From Clostridia bacterium (lineage in GTDB: Bacteria; Bacillota; Clostridia; Christensenellales; Borkfalkiaceae), in assembly GCA_017457225.1 (NCBI GenBank), contig JAFTHW010000014.1, positions 1 to 35,155 on the forward strand: a stretch of 35,155 nt of DNA, written 5' to 3'. Below the pieces are notes generated by a model. It ran no database searches. It had not been told where the DNA came from and saw only the letters and a list, made by a program, of their open reading frames with translations. A program made the position numbers and the translations under genes. Positions 8,554 to 16,491 of this stretch are shown here, piece after piece (the stretch's first letter is position 1; every line of letters begins with the position of its first letter).

Positions 8554-9306
8554 ATGTATATTCCGGAGGGAGGAATTGCGTTTTTTGACAGCGGAATTGG
8601 CGGCTTGACGACTTTATGCGAGTGCGCAAAGCGGATCTTTGGCGAAAACTTTTACTATTACGGGGATAATACGCACGCGCCTTACGGGAATTTATCGTAT
8701 GAAATAATACGAAACTACGTGTTCAACGCTTTTGATAACATCGCTTGCTTTCGTCCGAAAGCGGCGGTCGTAGCTTGTAATACGGCAACTGCCGTTTGCG
8801 TGGAGGATCTGCGGAAGCGTTATTCATTTCCAATCGTCGGGGCGGAGCCGGCGATTTTTGCCGCTGCCAAAAACGGGGGGCTCGTGTACGTATTGAGTAC
8901 TAAAGCGACGTTTGAGAGCATTCGTTTTCGACAGCTCTGCCGTAGAGTAGAAACTTTCTATCCAAATTGCACCCTTGTTCCGTATGCTTGCGAGGGGTTG
9001 GCAGGGGAGATTGAAAGCCGTCTTTTAGATACGGAATATGATTTCACGGGTAGTCTACCGAAAGGCGACCCGGATTCAGTCGTGCTTGGGTGCACGCATT
9101 ATATATTTATAAAGAAACAAATCGAGCAATTTTATGCTTGTTCTTGTTACGACGGAAACGCGGGAATGGCGCAACGCTTACGCTCCTTTTTACCCTCCGA
9201 TTTTTCGGAGAACGGTACTCAGAATTCACCTTCGATTTTCTTTCTCGGAAACGCAAAAAACACCAATCAGACCATTTATGAACAAATGTTCGCGAAAGCC
9301 AGGTAA
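8554..9306 (+). CDS. murI: Glutamate racemase
   Basis: Interconverts L- and D-glutamate and supplies the D-Glu residue that MurD adds to the peptidoglycan precursor. The N-terminal DSGIGGLTT motif and the two catalytic cysteines are visible, in VVACNTAT (C75) and LGCTHY (C180). The pattern PYGNLS also fits. At 250 residues it is slightly short for the family (about 265). The ATG is preceded by AGGGAGG (8542-8548). No terminator is seen after it, so some transcription may read into mraZ 160 bases downstream. That fits its role next to the dcw cluster. Confidence 0.95.
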   Translation: MYIPEGGIAFFDSGIGGLTTLCECAKRIFGENFYYYGDNTHAPYGNLSYEIIRNYVFNAFDNIACFRPKAAVVACNTATAVCVEDLRKRYSFPIVGAEPAIFAAAKNGGLVYVLSTKATFESIRFRQLCRRVETFYPNCTLVPYACEGLAGEIESRLLDTEYDFTGSLPKGDPDSVVLGCTHYIFIKKQIEQFYACSCYDGNAGMAQRLRSFLPSDFSENGTQNSPSIFFLGNAKNTNQTIYEQMFAKAR

Positions 9307-9335
9307 ATAAAGGGTTTGAGGTGGTTAAAAATCCC

Positions 9336-9371
9336 AAAAAAATTAAAAAAATTTCGAAAAAAATATAAAAA
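9336..9371. promoter_or_regulatory. Phased A-tracts (UP element or curved DNA) upstream of the mraZ promoter
   Basis: Four A-tracts start at 9336, 9345, 9357 and 9367, spaced 9, 12 and 10 bases, close to one helical turn. They end five bases before the -35 box. Such A-tracts bend DNA and can serve as UP elements that contact the RNA polymerase alpha subunit. Confidence 0.5.
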
Positions 9372-9375
9372 TCTC

Positions 9376-9404
9376 TTGACAATGGTTGAAAGTGGTTGTA
9401 TAAT
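9376..9404 (+). promoter_or_regulatory. Consensus promoter of mraZ with probable MraZ boxes in the spacer
   Basis: TTGACA (9376-9381), 17 bases, TATAAT (9399-9404). The spacer contains TGGTTG twice (9383-9388 and 9393-9398), exactly 10 bases apart, the second within GAAAGTGGTT. MraZ is known to bind direct repeats of this spacing (AAAGTG-type in Mycoplasma, TGGG-type in E. coli) at its own promoter, so this is likely the autoregulatory site. A further GTGGTT occurs upstream at 9321-9326. Confidence 0.75.
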
Positions 9405-9465
9405 AGAGTCATAGTAATATTTGCCAATCATAGAGGCAGAAATACGGAACGAGGAGGAGGGCGTA

Positions 9466-9891
9466 ATGTTCAAAGGTGTATTTGAACATCAATTAGACGA
9501 CAAAAACCGTTTGCGTATTCCCTCCAAGTTCAGAAAGGAGCTGGCGGGAGAGAACGGCGAAAAGACGTACAGCTTTTTGAGAGGTATGAACAACTGTATC
9601 TGCGTGATGTCCGACGATTTATTGGATGAGACGGTGGAACGGTTGGCCGAAGAAGGAATCGGCGATTCGAGCGCAGGCTCGAGAGCGTTCTTCGGAAATA
9701 TTTTTTCGGCGGAAGAAGACGCGCAGGGAAGAGTAGTGCTTCCTCCTAGACTCAAAGCGATGGCAGGCATCAAGAAAGACGTTGTTACGTTGGGACAAGG
9801 CAAGCGCTTGGAAATTTGGGCGGCTGAAAAATATTACGAATATATGGAAGGAATCGATTACGATAACGAATTGAAGAAACTGGGGATTTAA
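9466..9891 (+). CDS. mraZ: Transcriptional regulator MraZ
   Basis: Ring-forming DNA-binding repressor that heads dcw clusters. Two AbrB-like half domains are visible, each with its DxxxR motif: DDKNRLRIPSKFR and DAQGRVVLPPRL. An in-frame TTG lies further upstream at 9421. I choose the ATG at 9466 because a strong GAGGAGGAGG (9451-9460) precedes it, and because it gives the canonical start MFKGVFEHQLD and a normal length of 141 residues. It sits 3 bases before rsmH and probably represses the promoter at 9376-9404. Confidence 0.95.
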   Translation: MFKGVFEHQLDDKNRLRIPSKFRKELAGENGEKTYSFLRGMNNCICVMSDDLLDETVERLAEEGIGDSSAGSRAFFGNIFSAEEDAQGRVVLPPRLKAMAGIKKDVVTLGQGKRLEIWAAEKYYEYMEGIDYDNELKKLGI

Positions 9892-9894
9892 TCA

Positions 9895-10833
9895 ATGTTA
9901 GATTTTTCGCACAAACCCGTTATGCCGGAAGAATGTATGCAAGCTCTTGCGCTAAAGCAAGGGGGAACTTGGTTTGACGGCACGGTCGGGGGTGGCGGAC
10001 ATTCCTATCGGATTTTGCAAGGCACAGCGCCCGACGGAAAACTAATCGCTACCGATTTAGACGACGAAGCGATCGCCGCGGCAACCAAGAGGTTGCAGGA
10101 ATTCGACGGAAGATTCTCCATCTATAAATCCAACTATAAAGATTTTGAAAGAGTGTTTTTCGAAGCAGGAGTCGAAAAGATCGACGGAGCATTATTGGAT
10201 TTCGGAGTTTCCTCTCATCAGATTGACGATGAAGACAGGGGGTTTTCCTATCGGGCAGGCAACGCGCCGCTGGATATGAGAATGGATCAAACGGCTCCCT
10301 TAACGGCGGAAACGGTGCTCAACACCTATGCGGAGGACAAGCTTGCAAGAATTTTAAAAGTGTACGGCGAGGAAACGTTTGCGAAACAGATCGCCGCGAA
10401 TATCGTTAAAGCCAGAGCGAAGAGTCCGTTAAAAACGACCGGAGAGTTTGCGGAAATTATCAAGAACAGTATTCCCGCGAAATTCCGATTTGGAGCACCC
10501 TGCGAGAGAAAGAGCTTTCAGGCGATTCGCATCGAGGTAAACGGCGAGTTGGACGGTTTATACGAATTGGTGTTGGCGTTGACGAGAAGATTAAAAAAGG
10601 GTGGCAGAATCGCGATTCTTACCTTTCATTCCTTGGAAGACAGAATTGTAAAGGAAGCGTTTAAATATATGGAATCGCCTTGCACGTGTCCGTCGAACTT
10701 TCCCGTATGCGTATGTGGAAAGAAAGCGGAAATCAAGATCATTACCCGTAAGCCGATCACGGCGAGCGAAGAAGAACTCGAAGAGAATTCGAGAAGTAAA
10801 TGTGCGAAACTCAGAGTCGCGGAAAAGATTTAA
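9895..10833 (+). CDS. rsmH: 16S rRNA (cytosine1402-N4)-methyltransferase
   Basis: Methylates C1402 of 16S rRNA in the ribosomal P site using S-adenosylmethionine. The SAM-binding motif is GTVGGGGHS near the N-terminus, followed by the acidic DLDDEAIAAA. The family signature GVSSHQIDDEDRGFSY and the catalytic-region LTFHSLEDRIVK are present. Length is 312 residues, as usual. It starts 3 bases after mraZ and is almost always the second gene of the cluster. Confidence 0.97.
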   Translation: MLDFSHKPVMPEECMQALALKQGGTWFDGTVGGGGHSYRILQGTAPDGKLIATDLDDEAIAAATKRLQEFDGRFSIYKSNYKDFERVFFEAGVEKIDGALLDFGVSSHQIDDEDRGFSYRAGNAPLDMRMDQTAPLTAETVLNTYAEDKLARILKVYGEETFAKQIAANIVKARAKSPLKTTGEFAEIIKNSIPAKFRFGAPCERKSFQAIRIEVNGELDGLYELVLALTRRLKKGGRIAILTFHSLEDRIVKEAFKYMESPCTCPSNFPVCVCGKKAEIKIITRKPITASEEELEENSRSKCAKLRVAEKI

Positions 10834-10880
10834 AAACTGGGAATAAGGGACGGAAAAAAGGAAATAGATACGGAGGAATT

Positions 10881-11537
10881 ATGGCTACGCTTGTTGAAAA
10901 CAGAGAAATGCAAATGACGAATGCCACGCAAGAGGCTCAAAAACATAACGCGCAAATTAGAGAACGTTATCAAAGATTGCAAAATGCAGAAGCCACTCAA
11001 TTCGCGCAGTCGGTTGCCGAAAAGGAAGTGGCTCGCGTTGCTGCGCCTGTTGCGGAAGAGCCCGTATTCGTCCCCGTATTTACGCAGCCCGTTGCTACGG
11101 TTGAGCAAGCTCCGCAAATTACGGAATTCGTTTCCGCGCGCAGAGAATCTCCCGTATTCACGACGGAAAAATTGGACAGGGCGCTTGAAAACAGCGCGGT
11201 AAGACAAGAGATGGCTCCTACGCTCGTAAAACCCGTATATGCGCCTACGCCCGTTGCGACGGTTTCGGTTGCGGCGGAAGCGCAATTTACGCTCAGCGCG
11301 GCGGCAAAAGTCGTTTTGGCGGTATTTGTTGCGGTAGTGGTTGCAATGTTGACGTTGATTTGCGTAAATTCCCAAATCATTCAACAAAAATCCATCAAAA
11401 TCCGCAACTTGGAAGAAAAGAAAGAAGAGCTTATGAATCAAAGCGAAGAATTGCAACGTCGTATCGATGCGGCGCAATCGCGTGAAACGATTGAAGAATA
11501 CGCGAAATCGCAAGGTATGATCCGCGTGGGTGAATAA
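10881..11537 (+). CDS. ftsL: FtsL-like division protein with long cytoplasmic N-terminus
   Basis: Single-pass membrane protein. Residues 143-162 form the membrane helix, and residues about 165-203 form a leucine/charged coiled coil (IRNLEEKKEELMNQSEELQRR). The C-terminus ends EYAKSQGMIRVGE, which matches the FtsL/DivIC pattern. FtsL bridges FtsQ/DivIB and the FtsW-PBP synthase. The cytoplasmic part, about 140 residues rich in P, V, A and E, is far longer than usual (FtsL is normally about 100-120 residues in all). An in-frame ATG at 10800 inside rsmH is rejected because GGAGG (10872-10876) precedes the ATG at 10881. Confidence 0.88.
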   Translation: MATLVENREMQMTNATQEAQKHNAQIRERYQRLQNAEATQFAQSVAEKEVARVAAPVAEEPVFVPVFTQPVATVEQAPQITEFVSARRESPVFTTEKLDRALENSAVRQEMAPTLVKPVYAPTPVATVSVAAEAQFTLSAAAKVVLAVFVAVVVAMLTLICVNSQIIQQKSIKIRNLEEKKEELMNQSEELQRRIDAAQSRETIEEYAKSQGMIRVGE

Positions 11538-11570
11538 AAATCAAATAAACTTTGGTGCAATAGATAAAAA

Positions 11571-11602
11571 GGTTATCGTCGAGATCGACGGTAATCTTTT
11601 TT
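11571..11602 (+). terminator. Terminator after ftsL
   Basis: GGTTATCGTCG (11571-11581) pairs with CGACGGTAATC (11586-11596) with two wobbles and a 4-base loop, followed by a T run to 11602. It separates mraZ-rsmH-ftsL from the rest of the cluster. Confidence 0.8.
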
Positions 11603-11760
11603 ACATAATGACTATAAATCTATAAATTGTACGCGTATGCGCGCGCGTGAAGGGAAACGAAATTGTAGTAGACTCTCAAAAGTGGATAAAGAAATAAATT
11701 GAATAATAGAATATTTGCGGATTTTAAGATTCAAGACTTGTGTTTTTCCCTAGAAAATAA

Positions 11761-11790
11761 TTGACTTTTGTCGGTAGGTTATGATACAAT
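11761..11790 (+). promoter_or_regulatory. Promoter of the small membrane protein gene
   Basis: TTGACT (11761-11766), 18 bases, TACAAT (11785-11790), ending 30 bases before the ATG at 11821. The stretch 11603-11760 between the ftsL terminator and this promoter holds no recognisable gene, only an alternating GC segment (GCGTATGCGCGCGCGTG) near 11632-11648. Confidence 0.65.
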
Positions 11791-11820
11791 GAATTCACTT
11801 GATTGCGACAAGGAGTAACT

Positions 11821-12069
11821 ATGTCGAAGAAGAAAAAAGAAAAAATTATCTATTACGACGATGGATCTACGATTAGCGATATGTCGAGCGTAAACCGCAA
11901 GGGAGAGAAGCGGGAACCGCCGCCCCCGAGAGAAAAGTCGACGTTTTGGGAAAAGTGGAATACGTATTGGTCGGCAGTTCGTTCGATGTTGCTGCCCTTG
12001 GGTATTGCGTTGTCGGTTATAGGAATTTTGTATATCTTATTAATGTTGATATCAGGTAATTTATTTTAA
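11821..12069 (+). CDS. Small single-pass membrane protein inside the dcw cluster, function unknown
   Basis: An 82-residue product starting MSKKKKEK after AAGGAG (11810-11815). An upstream in-frame start at 11803 is rejected because it precedes that site. The N-terminal half is cytoplasmic and basic, with a distinctive segment KIIYYDDGSTISDMSSV (9-25), then PPPP, then FWEKWNTYWSAVRSM. A hydrophobic helix spans about 56-77 near the C-terminus. I recall comparable small proteins with a YYDDG...DMS motif from other Clostridia but know of no assigned function. The position between ftsL and the PBP gene suggests a link to division or septal wall synthesis. It has its own promoter and terminator. 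Confidence 0.85.
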   Translation: MSKKKKEKIIYYDDGSTISDMSSVNRKGEKREPPPPREKSTFWEKWNTYWSAVRSMLLPLGIALSVIGILYILLMLISGNLF

Positions 12070-12073
12070 CGGA

Positions 12074-12108
12074 AAAGAACGTAGAGTGTAAACTCTGCGT
12101 TCTTTTTG
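12074..12108 (+). terminator. Terminator after the small membrane protein gene
   Basis: AAAGAACGTAGAGT (12074-12087) pairs with ACTCTGCGTTCTTT (12092-12105) around loop GTAA, followed by more T. It is a strong intrinsic terminator five bases after the stop codon. Confidence 0.9.
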
Positions 12109-12149
12109 TATACTCGTATATTCTAAATCATTGAACTTGTCTTATATAC

Positions 12150-12185
12150 TATAATAGAGAAACTATACGGGAGAAAGGTATTATC
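12150..12185 (+). promoter_or_regulatory. Probable -10 element, ribosome binding site and AUU/AUC start of the PBP gene
   Basis: TATAAT at 12150-12155 predicts a transcript starting near 12162. GGGAG (12169-12173) follows, and six bases later comes ATT (12180), then ATC (12183), both in frame with the PBP. No ATG, GTG or TTG occurs in that frame between the stop at 12132 and the ATG at 12231. The ATG at 12231 has no good ribosome binding site. Confidence 0.5.
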
Positions 12186-12230
12186 AAACGCGTTCATCAA
12201 GATTATTCTATATCAGTTTTACGAAAGAGA

Positions 12231-13928
12231 ATGCTTGCTGTCGGAGTGGTGGTTGCGATTCTGTTTTGCTTGTTATGCGGACGCTTTTTCTATATCCAGA
12301 TTTTTTGGCAGGAGGAATTGAATTATCGCGCGCTGGATCAATGGACTCGTGAGCTTCCGTTGATTGCGAAGCGCGGAACGATTACCGATCGTAACGGCGT
12401 AGCGCTTGCCGATAATCGGACGGTATATACGGTTTACGCGCGTTCTAACGCCGTCAAAGACAAAGAAGCAATAGCAACTGCCTTGGCACAGGCTCTGGAA
12501 ATGGACCGACAAACGCTTTACGATAAACTCATCAAGAAAAAAGCTTCCGAAGTAACTTTGGCGAAAAAGGTGGAAAAGGAACAGATCGAGAAGCTAGCTT
12601 CGCTCTCTTTAGAGGGGATCTATTATTCGCGCGATAACGAGCGGATATATCCCAAGAACGATACGCTTTGTCAAGTGCTGGGTTTTACGTCTGTCGATAA
12701 CGTTGGCACGACGGGACTTGAAAAATATTACGATAAGTTGCTATCGGGTAAGAACGGTGAATTGCTATATGAAACCGATCTAGTTGGGATTGAGTTGGAG
12801 GATAGCGTCGCCACGTACCTGCCTGCCGAGGACGGGTATAACGTTGAATTGACCGTGGATTACGGAATTCAGGAAATTGTGGAAAGCGCACTGCAAAAAA
12901 CGGTAGCGGAGTACGCTCCCGTGTCTGCGGAATGTATCGTTTTGGACGTCAATACGTTCGAAGTGTTGGCGCTCGCCAATTACCCGTCCTATGATTTGAA
13001 CGAAGTGCCGAGAAACGATATGGAAACGTTAAATAAACAATCGCGGAATACGCTTGTTTGCGATATTTACGAGCCGGGGTCTACGTTTAAAATCATTACT
13101 TCCGCTGCAAACGTAGAAGAGAGTCTAAAAGGAAACAAAAACGCATTTTCCGTTCAGCACATCTTTTCCAGTTCACGGACTCGTTCGGTGGACGGGACGC
13201 GGGTAAAATGTTGGAGTAATCACTCGAACGGGAAGCACAGCAATCAGACGCTTGCCGATGCGCTCAACAACAGCTGCAACCCGTGCTTTACGGATATTGC
13301 GCTTTCGCTCGGGAAAGAAACGTTTTACGATTATCTTTCCGCATTCGGTTTCGGGGCGAAAACAGGGATTGATTACGGCGGCGAGGGGTACGGACTTTTG
13401 TTGCCGGAGAGCGCGGTGCGGAATTGCGATCTTGCCAGAATCGGATTTGGGCAGACCATTGCCGTTACGGGAATCCAACTTGCTTGCGCAACGGCGTCGG
13501 TCGTCAACGGCGGATATTATTATACGCCGCAGCTTGTAAAACGGATCTATGCAGACGACGGTTATGTCTTGGAAGAGCGAGAGCCGGAACTTAAAAACCG
13601 TACGATCAGTGAAAAAGCGTCAGCAATTTTGACGGAAATGTTAGAAGGAGTCGTACGGGACGGGAGCGGTAAAAAAGCATATATAGAAGGGTATCGAGTC
13701 GGCGGAAAAACGGGAACTGCGCAAAAGTATGAAAACGGACGGATCGCCGCAGGGAAATACGTGTCCTCGTTCGTAGGATTTTTTCCCGCAGACGAGCCGA
13801 AGTATCTCGCGCTTGTGATTATAGACGAGCCGCAGGGCGCGTATTACGGTAGCGTTGTTGCCGCGCCTTGCGCAGGGGAGATATTCCAAGGAATCATTTC
13901 ATTAAAAGACATTCTACCTCGAACGTAA
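12231..13928 (+). CDS. ftsI: Class B penicillin-binding protein, FtsI/SpoVD-like transpeptidase
   Basis: Septal peptidoglycan cross-linking enzyme, partner of FtsW. A single membrane helix comes first, then the pedestal domain starting RGTITDRNG (49-57) and the transpeptidase domain. The three active-site motifs are present: STFK (284-287), SCN (348-350) and KTGT (493-496). No PASTA domain follows, so it is FtsI-like rather than full SpoVD. Coordinates use the first ATG, but translation probably begins 17 codons earlier at ATT 12180. That adds IIKRVHQDYSISVLRKR, the basic cytoplasmic segment expected before the helix. It has its own -10 region after a terminator. Confidence 0.93.
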   Translation: MLAVGVVVAILFCLLCGRFFYIQIFWQEELNYRALDQWTRELPLIAKRGTITDRNGVALADNRTVYTVYARSNAVKDKEAIATALAQALEMDRQTLYDKLIKKKASEVTLAKKVEKEQIEKLASLSLEGIYYSRDNERIYPKNDTLCQVLGFTSVDNVGTTGLEKYYDKLLSGKNGELLYETDLVGIELEDSVATYLPAEDGYNVELTVDYGIQEIVESALQKTVAEYAPVSAECIVLDVNTFEVLALANYPSYDLNEVPRNDMETLNKQSRNTLVCDIYEPGSTFKIITSAANVEESLKGNKNAFSVQHIFSSSRTRSVDGTRVKCWSNHSNGKHSNQTLADALNNSCNPCFTDIALSLGKETFYDYLSAFGFGAKTGIDYGGEGYGLLLPESAVRNCDLARIGFGQTIAVTGIQLACATASVVNGGYYYTPQLVKRIYADDGYVLEEREPELKNRTISEKASAILTEMLEGVVRDGSGKKAYIEGYRVGGKTGTAQKYENGRIAAGKYVSSFVGFFPADEPKYLALVIIDEPQGAYYGSVVAAPCAGEIFQGIISLKDILPRT

Positions 13929-14027
13929 AGGAAGCGCAGAAATTTATATAATTTTAAGAAATCGCAACATACAACGCAAAACAAAATAATACAATATACT
14001 AACGCAACAAGGACAAGGAGAGAGGAT

Positions 14028-15512
14028 ATGCGCCTTTTACAGCTCGTGGACGGATTGGAGAACTTTCAATGGGTAGGCTTTGGGAAAGAAGAAACAGAAA
14101 TTGAAGAATTGCTTACCGACAGCAAGCAGTCATCTTATAACGGACTCTTTTTTTGCTTGACGGGCGGAAAAAAGGACGCTCACGCATACGCCGAAGAAAG
14201 TGTAAAAAACGGAGCGGTTGCGCTCGTGGTAGAAAGAGCGTTGGAGATCAATGTTCCGCAAATTCTTGTACCTGACGCGCGTTTGGCACTTGGAGTTATC
14301 AGCTCGAAATTTTTCGGCGATCCCTCTCGAAAAATGAAAGTGATTGGGATTACGGGTACGAACGGAAAGACGACGACCTCGTATATGCTGGCGTCGATTT
14401 TGGAAAAAGACGGAAAAAAGACGGGCGTGATTGGGACTCTTGGGATACGGTATCGGGGGAAACAAAAAAATTCTCCATTAACGACTCCCGATCCGATTTT
14501 TCTTCAAAAAACTCTTTCGGAAATGGCAGCGAGCGGCGTGGAATATGTGGTGATGGAAGTATCGGCGCACGCATTATATTATAAAAAAACGGCAGGGATT
14601 TCGTTTGCGGCGGCGATCTTTACCAACTTTTCCCAAGATCATTTGGATTTTTTCGGTTCGATGCAGGCATATAAAGAGGCGAAGAGTTTATTGTTCCTAC
14701 CTTCCGTCACTCCCATTGCCATATTCAATGGAGACGATGAAACAGGTAGAGAGTTTGCCGCTATGCGTGAAAATGCAAAAAATCGGAGTGAAAAAACATA
14801 TGTTTACGGACTCAATACTCCATCTGACGCATTTGCCGTGATTACGGACGAACGGATCGACGGTACTGAGTGTTTATTCAACGTCAACGATAAACTTTGC
14901 CGAGTGGAGATCCCTATGTTGGGGCGACACAACGTCTATAACGCTTTAGCAGCGGCGACTTGCGCCGTGGAGCTGGGCATAAAACTTTCTTCCGTGTCGC
15001 TGGGGCTGTCGGCTTTGAAAAGTGTAAACGGTCGATTGCAACGGATCGGGGGATATCGAGGCGGGGAGATTTTTGTAGATTTCGCGCATACTCCCGACGG
15101 ATTGGAAAAGTCGTTAGAGGCGCTTCGTCCGCATTGTAAAGGACGGTTGATCTGTTTGTTTGGTTGCGGAGGGAACAGGGATAAAGCAAAACGCCCGTTA
15201 ATGGGGGAAGTCGTTGCGAAAAAAAGTGATTTTGCCGTGTTGACTTCGGATAATCCGCGCTATGAAGATCCGCTTGATATTATCGGAGATATTGAAAAGG
15301 GGTACAGGCGATTTTCCGTTCGTTACGTAGTCGTTCCCGATCGAAAAAAATCGATCGCATATGCCTTGGACTTTTTAAAGGACGGGGATATATTGCTTGT
15401 GGCGGGCAAGGGCGGAGAAACGTATCAGGAAATCCTCGGTATAAAATACCCGTTCAACGACAATGCTATTATCGAAAAAATGATCGGTAAAGATACGGAA
15501 AAACAGGTATAA
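14028..15512 (+). CDS. murE: UDP-MurNAc-tripeptide synthetase MurE (meso-DAP type)
   Basis: Cytoplasmic ligase that adds the third stem-peptide amino acid to UDP-MurNAc-L-Ala-D-Glu. The ATP-binding motif GTNGKTT is at 110-116, the lysine expected to be carbamylated is in YKEAK (K219), and LGRHNVYNALAA marks the central-to-C-terminal junction. DNPR (408-411) is the motif of enzymes using meso-diaminopimelate, so the wall is probably DAP-type. The start is supported by AAGGAGAGAGG upstream of the ATG at 14028. Length is 494 residues, as usual. mraY follows after 7 bases; murF, which normally lies between them, is absent. Confidence 0.97.
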   Translation: MRLLQLVDGLENFQWVGFGKEETEIEELLTDSKQSSYNGLFFCLTGGKKDAHAYAEESVKNGAVALVVERALEINVPQILVPDARLALGVISSKFFGDPSRKMKVIGITGTNGKTTTSYMLASILEKDGKKTGVIGTLGIRYRGKQKNSPLTTPDPIFLQKTLSEMAASGVEYVVMEVSAHALYYKKTAGISFAAAIFTNFSQDHLDFFGSMQAYKEAKSLLFLPSVTPIAIFNGDDETGREFAAMRENAKNRSEKTYVYGLNTPSDAFAVITDERIDGTECLFNVNDKLCRVEIPMLGRHNVYNALAAATCAVELGIKLSSVSLGLSALKSVNGRLQRIGGYRGGEIFVDFAHTPDGLEKSLEALRPHCKGRLICLFGCGGNRDKAKRPLMGEVVAKKSDFAVLTSDNPRYEDPLDIIGDIEKGYRRFSVRYVVVPDRKKSIAYALDFLKDGDILLVAGKGGETYQEILGIKYPFNDNAIIEKMIGKDTEKQV

Positions 15513-15519
15513 AAAGAAT

Positions 15520-16473
15520 ATGAAAATACATTTACTAACGTCGGTGGTTGCGTTTGGAGTTTCACTACTCTTATGCGTGATTTTAATCCCCGTATTACGA
15601 AAATTGAAAGCGGGACAAAACATTCTCGTTTACGTCAAAGAACACGCGAAAAAAAGCGGTACGCCGACGATGGGCGGGATCGCGTTCGTACTTGCGGCGT
15701 TGCTTGCTTCGGCAATTTTTTTACGGTTTTCGGATACGACTTCGACGTTTACGTTGTTGATCGGGCTAGCATATATGGCGGTCGGGTTGATCGACGATTT
15801 TTTGAAGCGCCGTCATAAGGAAAATTTGGGTTTAAAAGCCTATCAGAAATTTATTTTTCAATTAGCGATTGCAGTTTTTGCAGGGATTTACTGTGTAAGA
15901 GCAGGTTTGACGGTGTTACACGTGCCGTTCCTCCATAAAAGTTTCGATATAGGACTTTGGGTTTTGCCTTTGAGCGTCCTTACGTTCGTAGCGACTGTGA
16001 ACTCAGTCAATTTAACGGACGGATTGGACGGATTGGCGTCGGGCGCAAGTGTTGCATTTTTTATTTCAATGGGGGTCGTGATATGGTTGCAGGGATACGC
16101 GCCTTCTCTCTCCGTTATCTGTTTTGCCATTGTAGGAGCATTGCTTGCGTATCTTATTTTTAACGTGTCGCCCGCGTCCGTGTTTATGGGAGATACCGGC
16201 TCGCTTGCTTTAGGCGGATTTGCCGCCTGTGTAGGCGTATTCAGCGGAAACGTATTGTATATCGCCGTTGTTGGGATTATGTTTGTGGTATCTGCAGCGA
16301 GTGTGATTTTACAGGTAATCTATTTTAAATTGACGAGAGGGAAACGGATCTTTTTGATGTCGCCTATCCATCATCATTTTCAGGAAAAAGGTTATTCGGA
16401 AAGTAAAATTTCCTACGTATATTTTGTCGTTACACTCGTCATTGGCACAATTTGCGTATTATGCATTTTATAA
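15520..16473 (+). CDS. mraY: Phospho-MurNAc-pentapeptide transferase MraY
   Basis: Integral membrane enzyme with about ten helices that transfers phospho-MurNAc-pentapeptide to undecaprenyl phosphate, making lipid I. Seen in order: GTPTMGG (47-53), the catalytic DD pair in LIDDF (92-93), NSVNLTDGLDGLA (161-173), FMGDTGSLALGG (near 222), and the histidine-rich PIHHHFQEKG near residue 284. Length is 317 residues, typical for Firmicutes. It lies 7 bases after murE with only a weak purine-rich ribosome binding site, so coupling to murE is likely. Confidence 0.98.
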   Translation: MKIHLLTSVVAFGVSLLLCVILIPVLRKLKAGQNILVYVKEHAKKSGTPTMGGIAFVLAALLASAIFLRFSDTTSTFTLLIGLAYMAVGLIDDFLKRRHKENLGLKAYQKFIFQLAIAVFAGIYCVRAGLTVLHVPFLHKSFDIGLWVLPLSVLTFVATVNSVNLTDGLDGLASGASVAFFISMGVVIWLQGYAPSLSVICFAIVGALLAYLIFNVSPASVFMGDTGSLALGGFAACVGVFSGNVLYIAVVGIMFVVSAASVILQVIYFKLTRGKRIFLMSPIHHHFQEKGYSESKISYVYFVVTLVIGTICVLCIL

Positions 16474-16491
16474 AACCGTAAGGAGGAGAAT

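Noticed and set aside
9421-9465. Upstream TTG start for mraZ
   Set aside because: It precedes the strong ribosome binding site at 9451-9460 and adds residues absent from MraZ proteins.
10800-10880. Upstream ATG start for ftsL inside rsmH
   Set aside because: The ribosome binding site at 10872-10876 points to ATG 10881; the longer form would overlap rsmH without any signal.
10830-11513. Antisense frame of 227 codons opposite ftsL
   Set aside because: Arginine/asparagine-rich shadow of the ftsL coding strand with no family resemblance and no start signals.
11603-11760. Alternating GC stretch as a special regulatory element
   Set aside because: It is short and forms only a weak hairpin; nothing ties it to a function.
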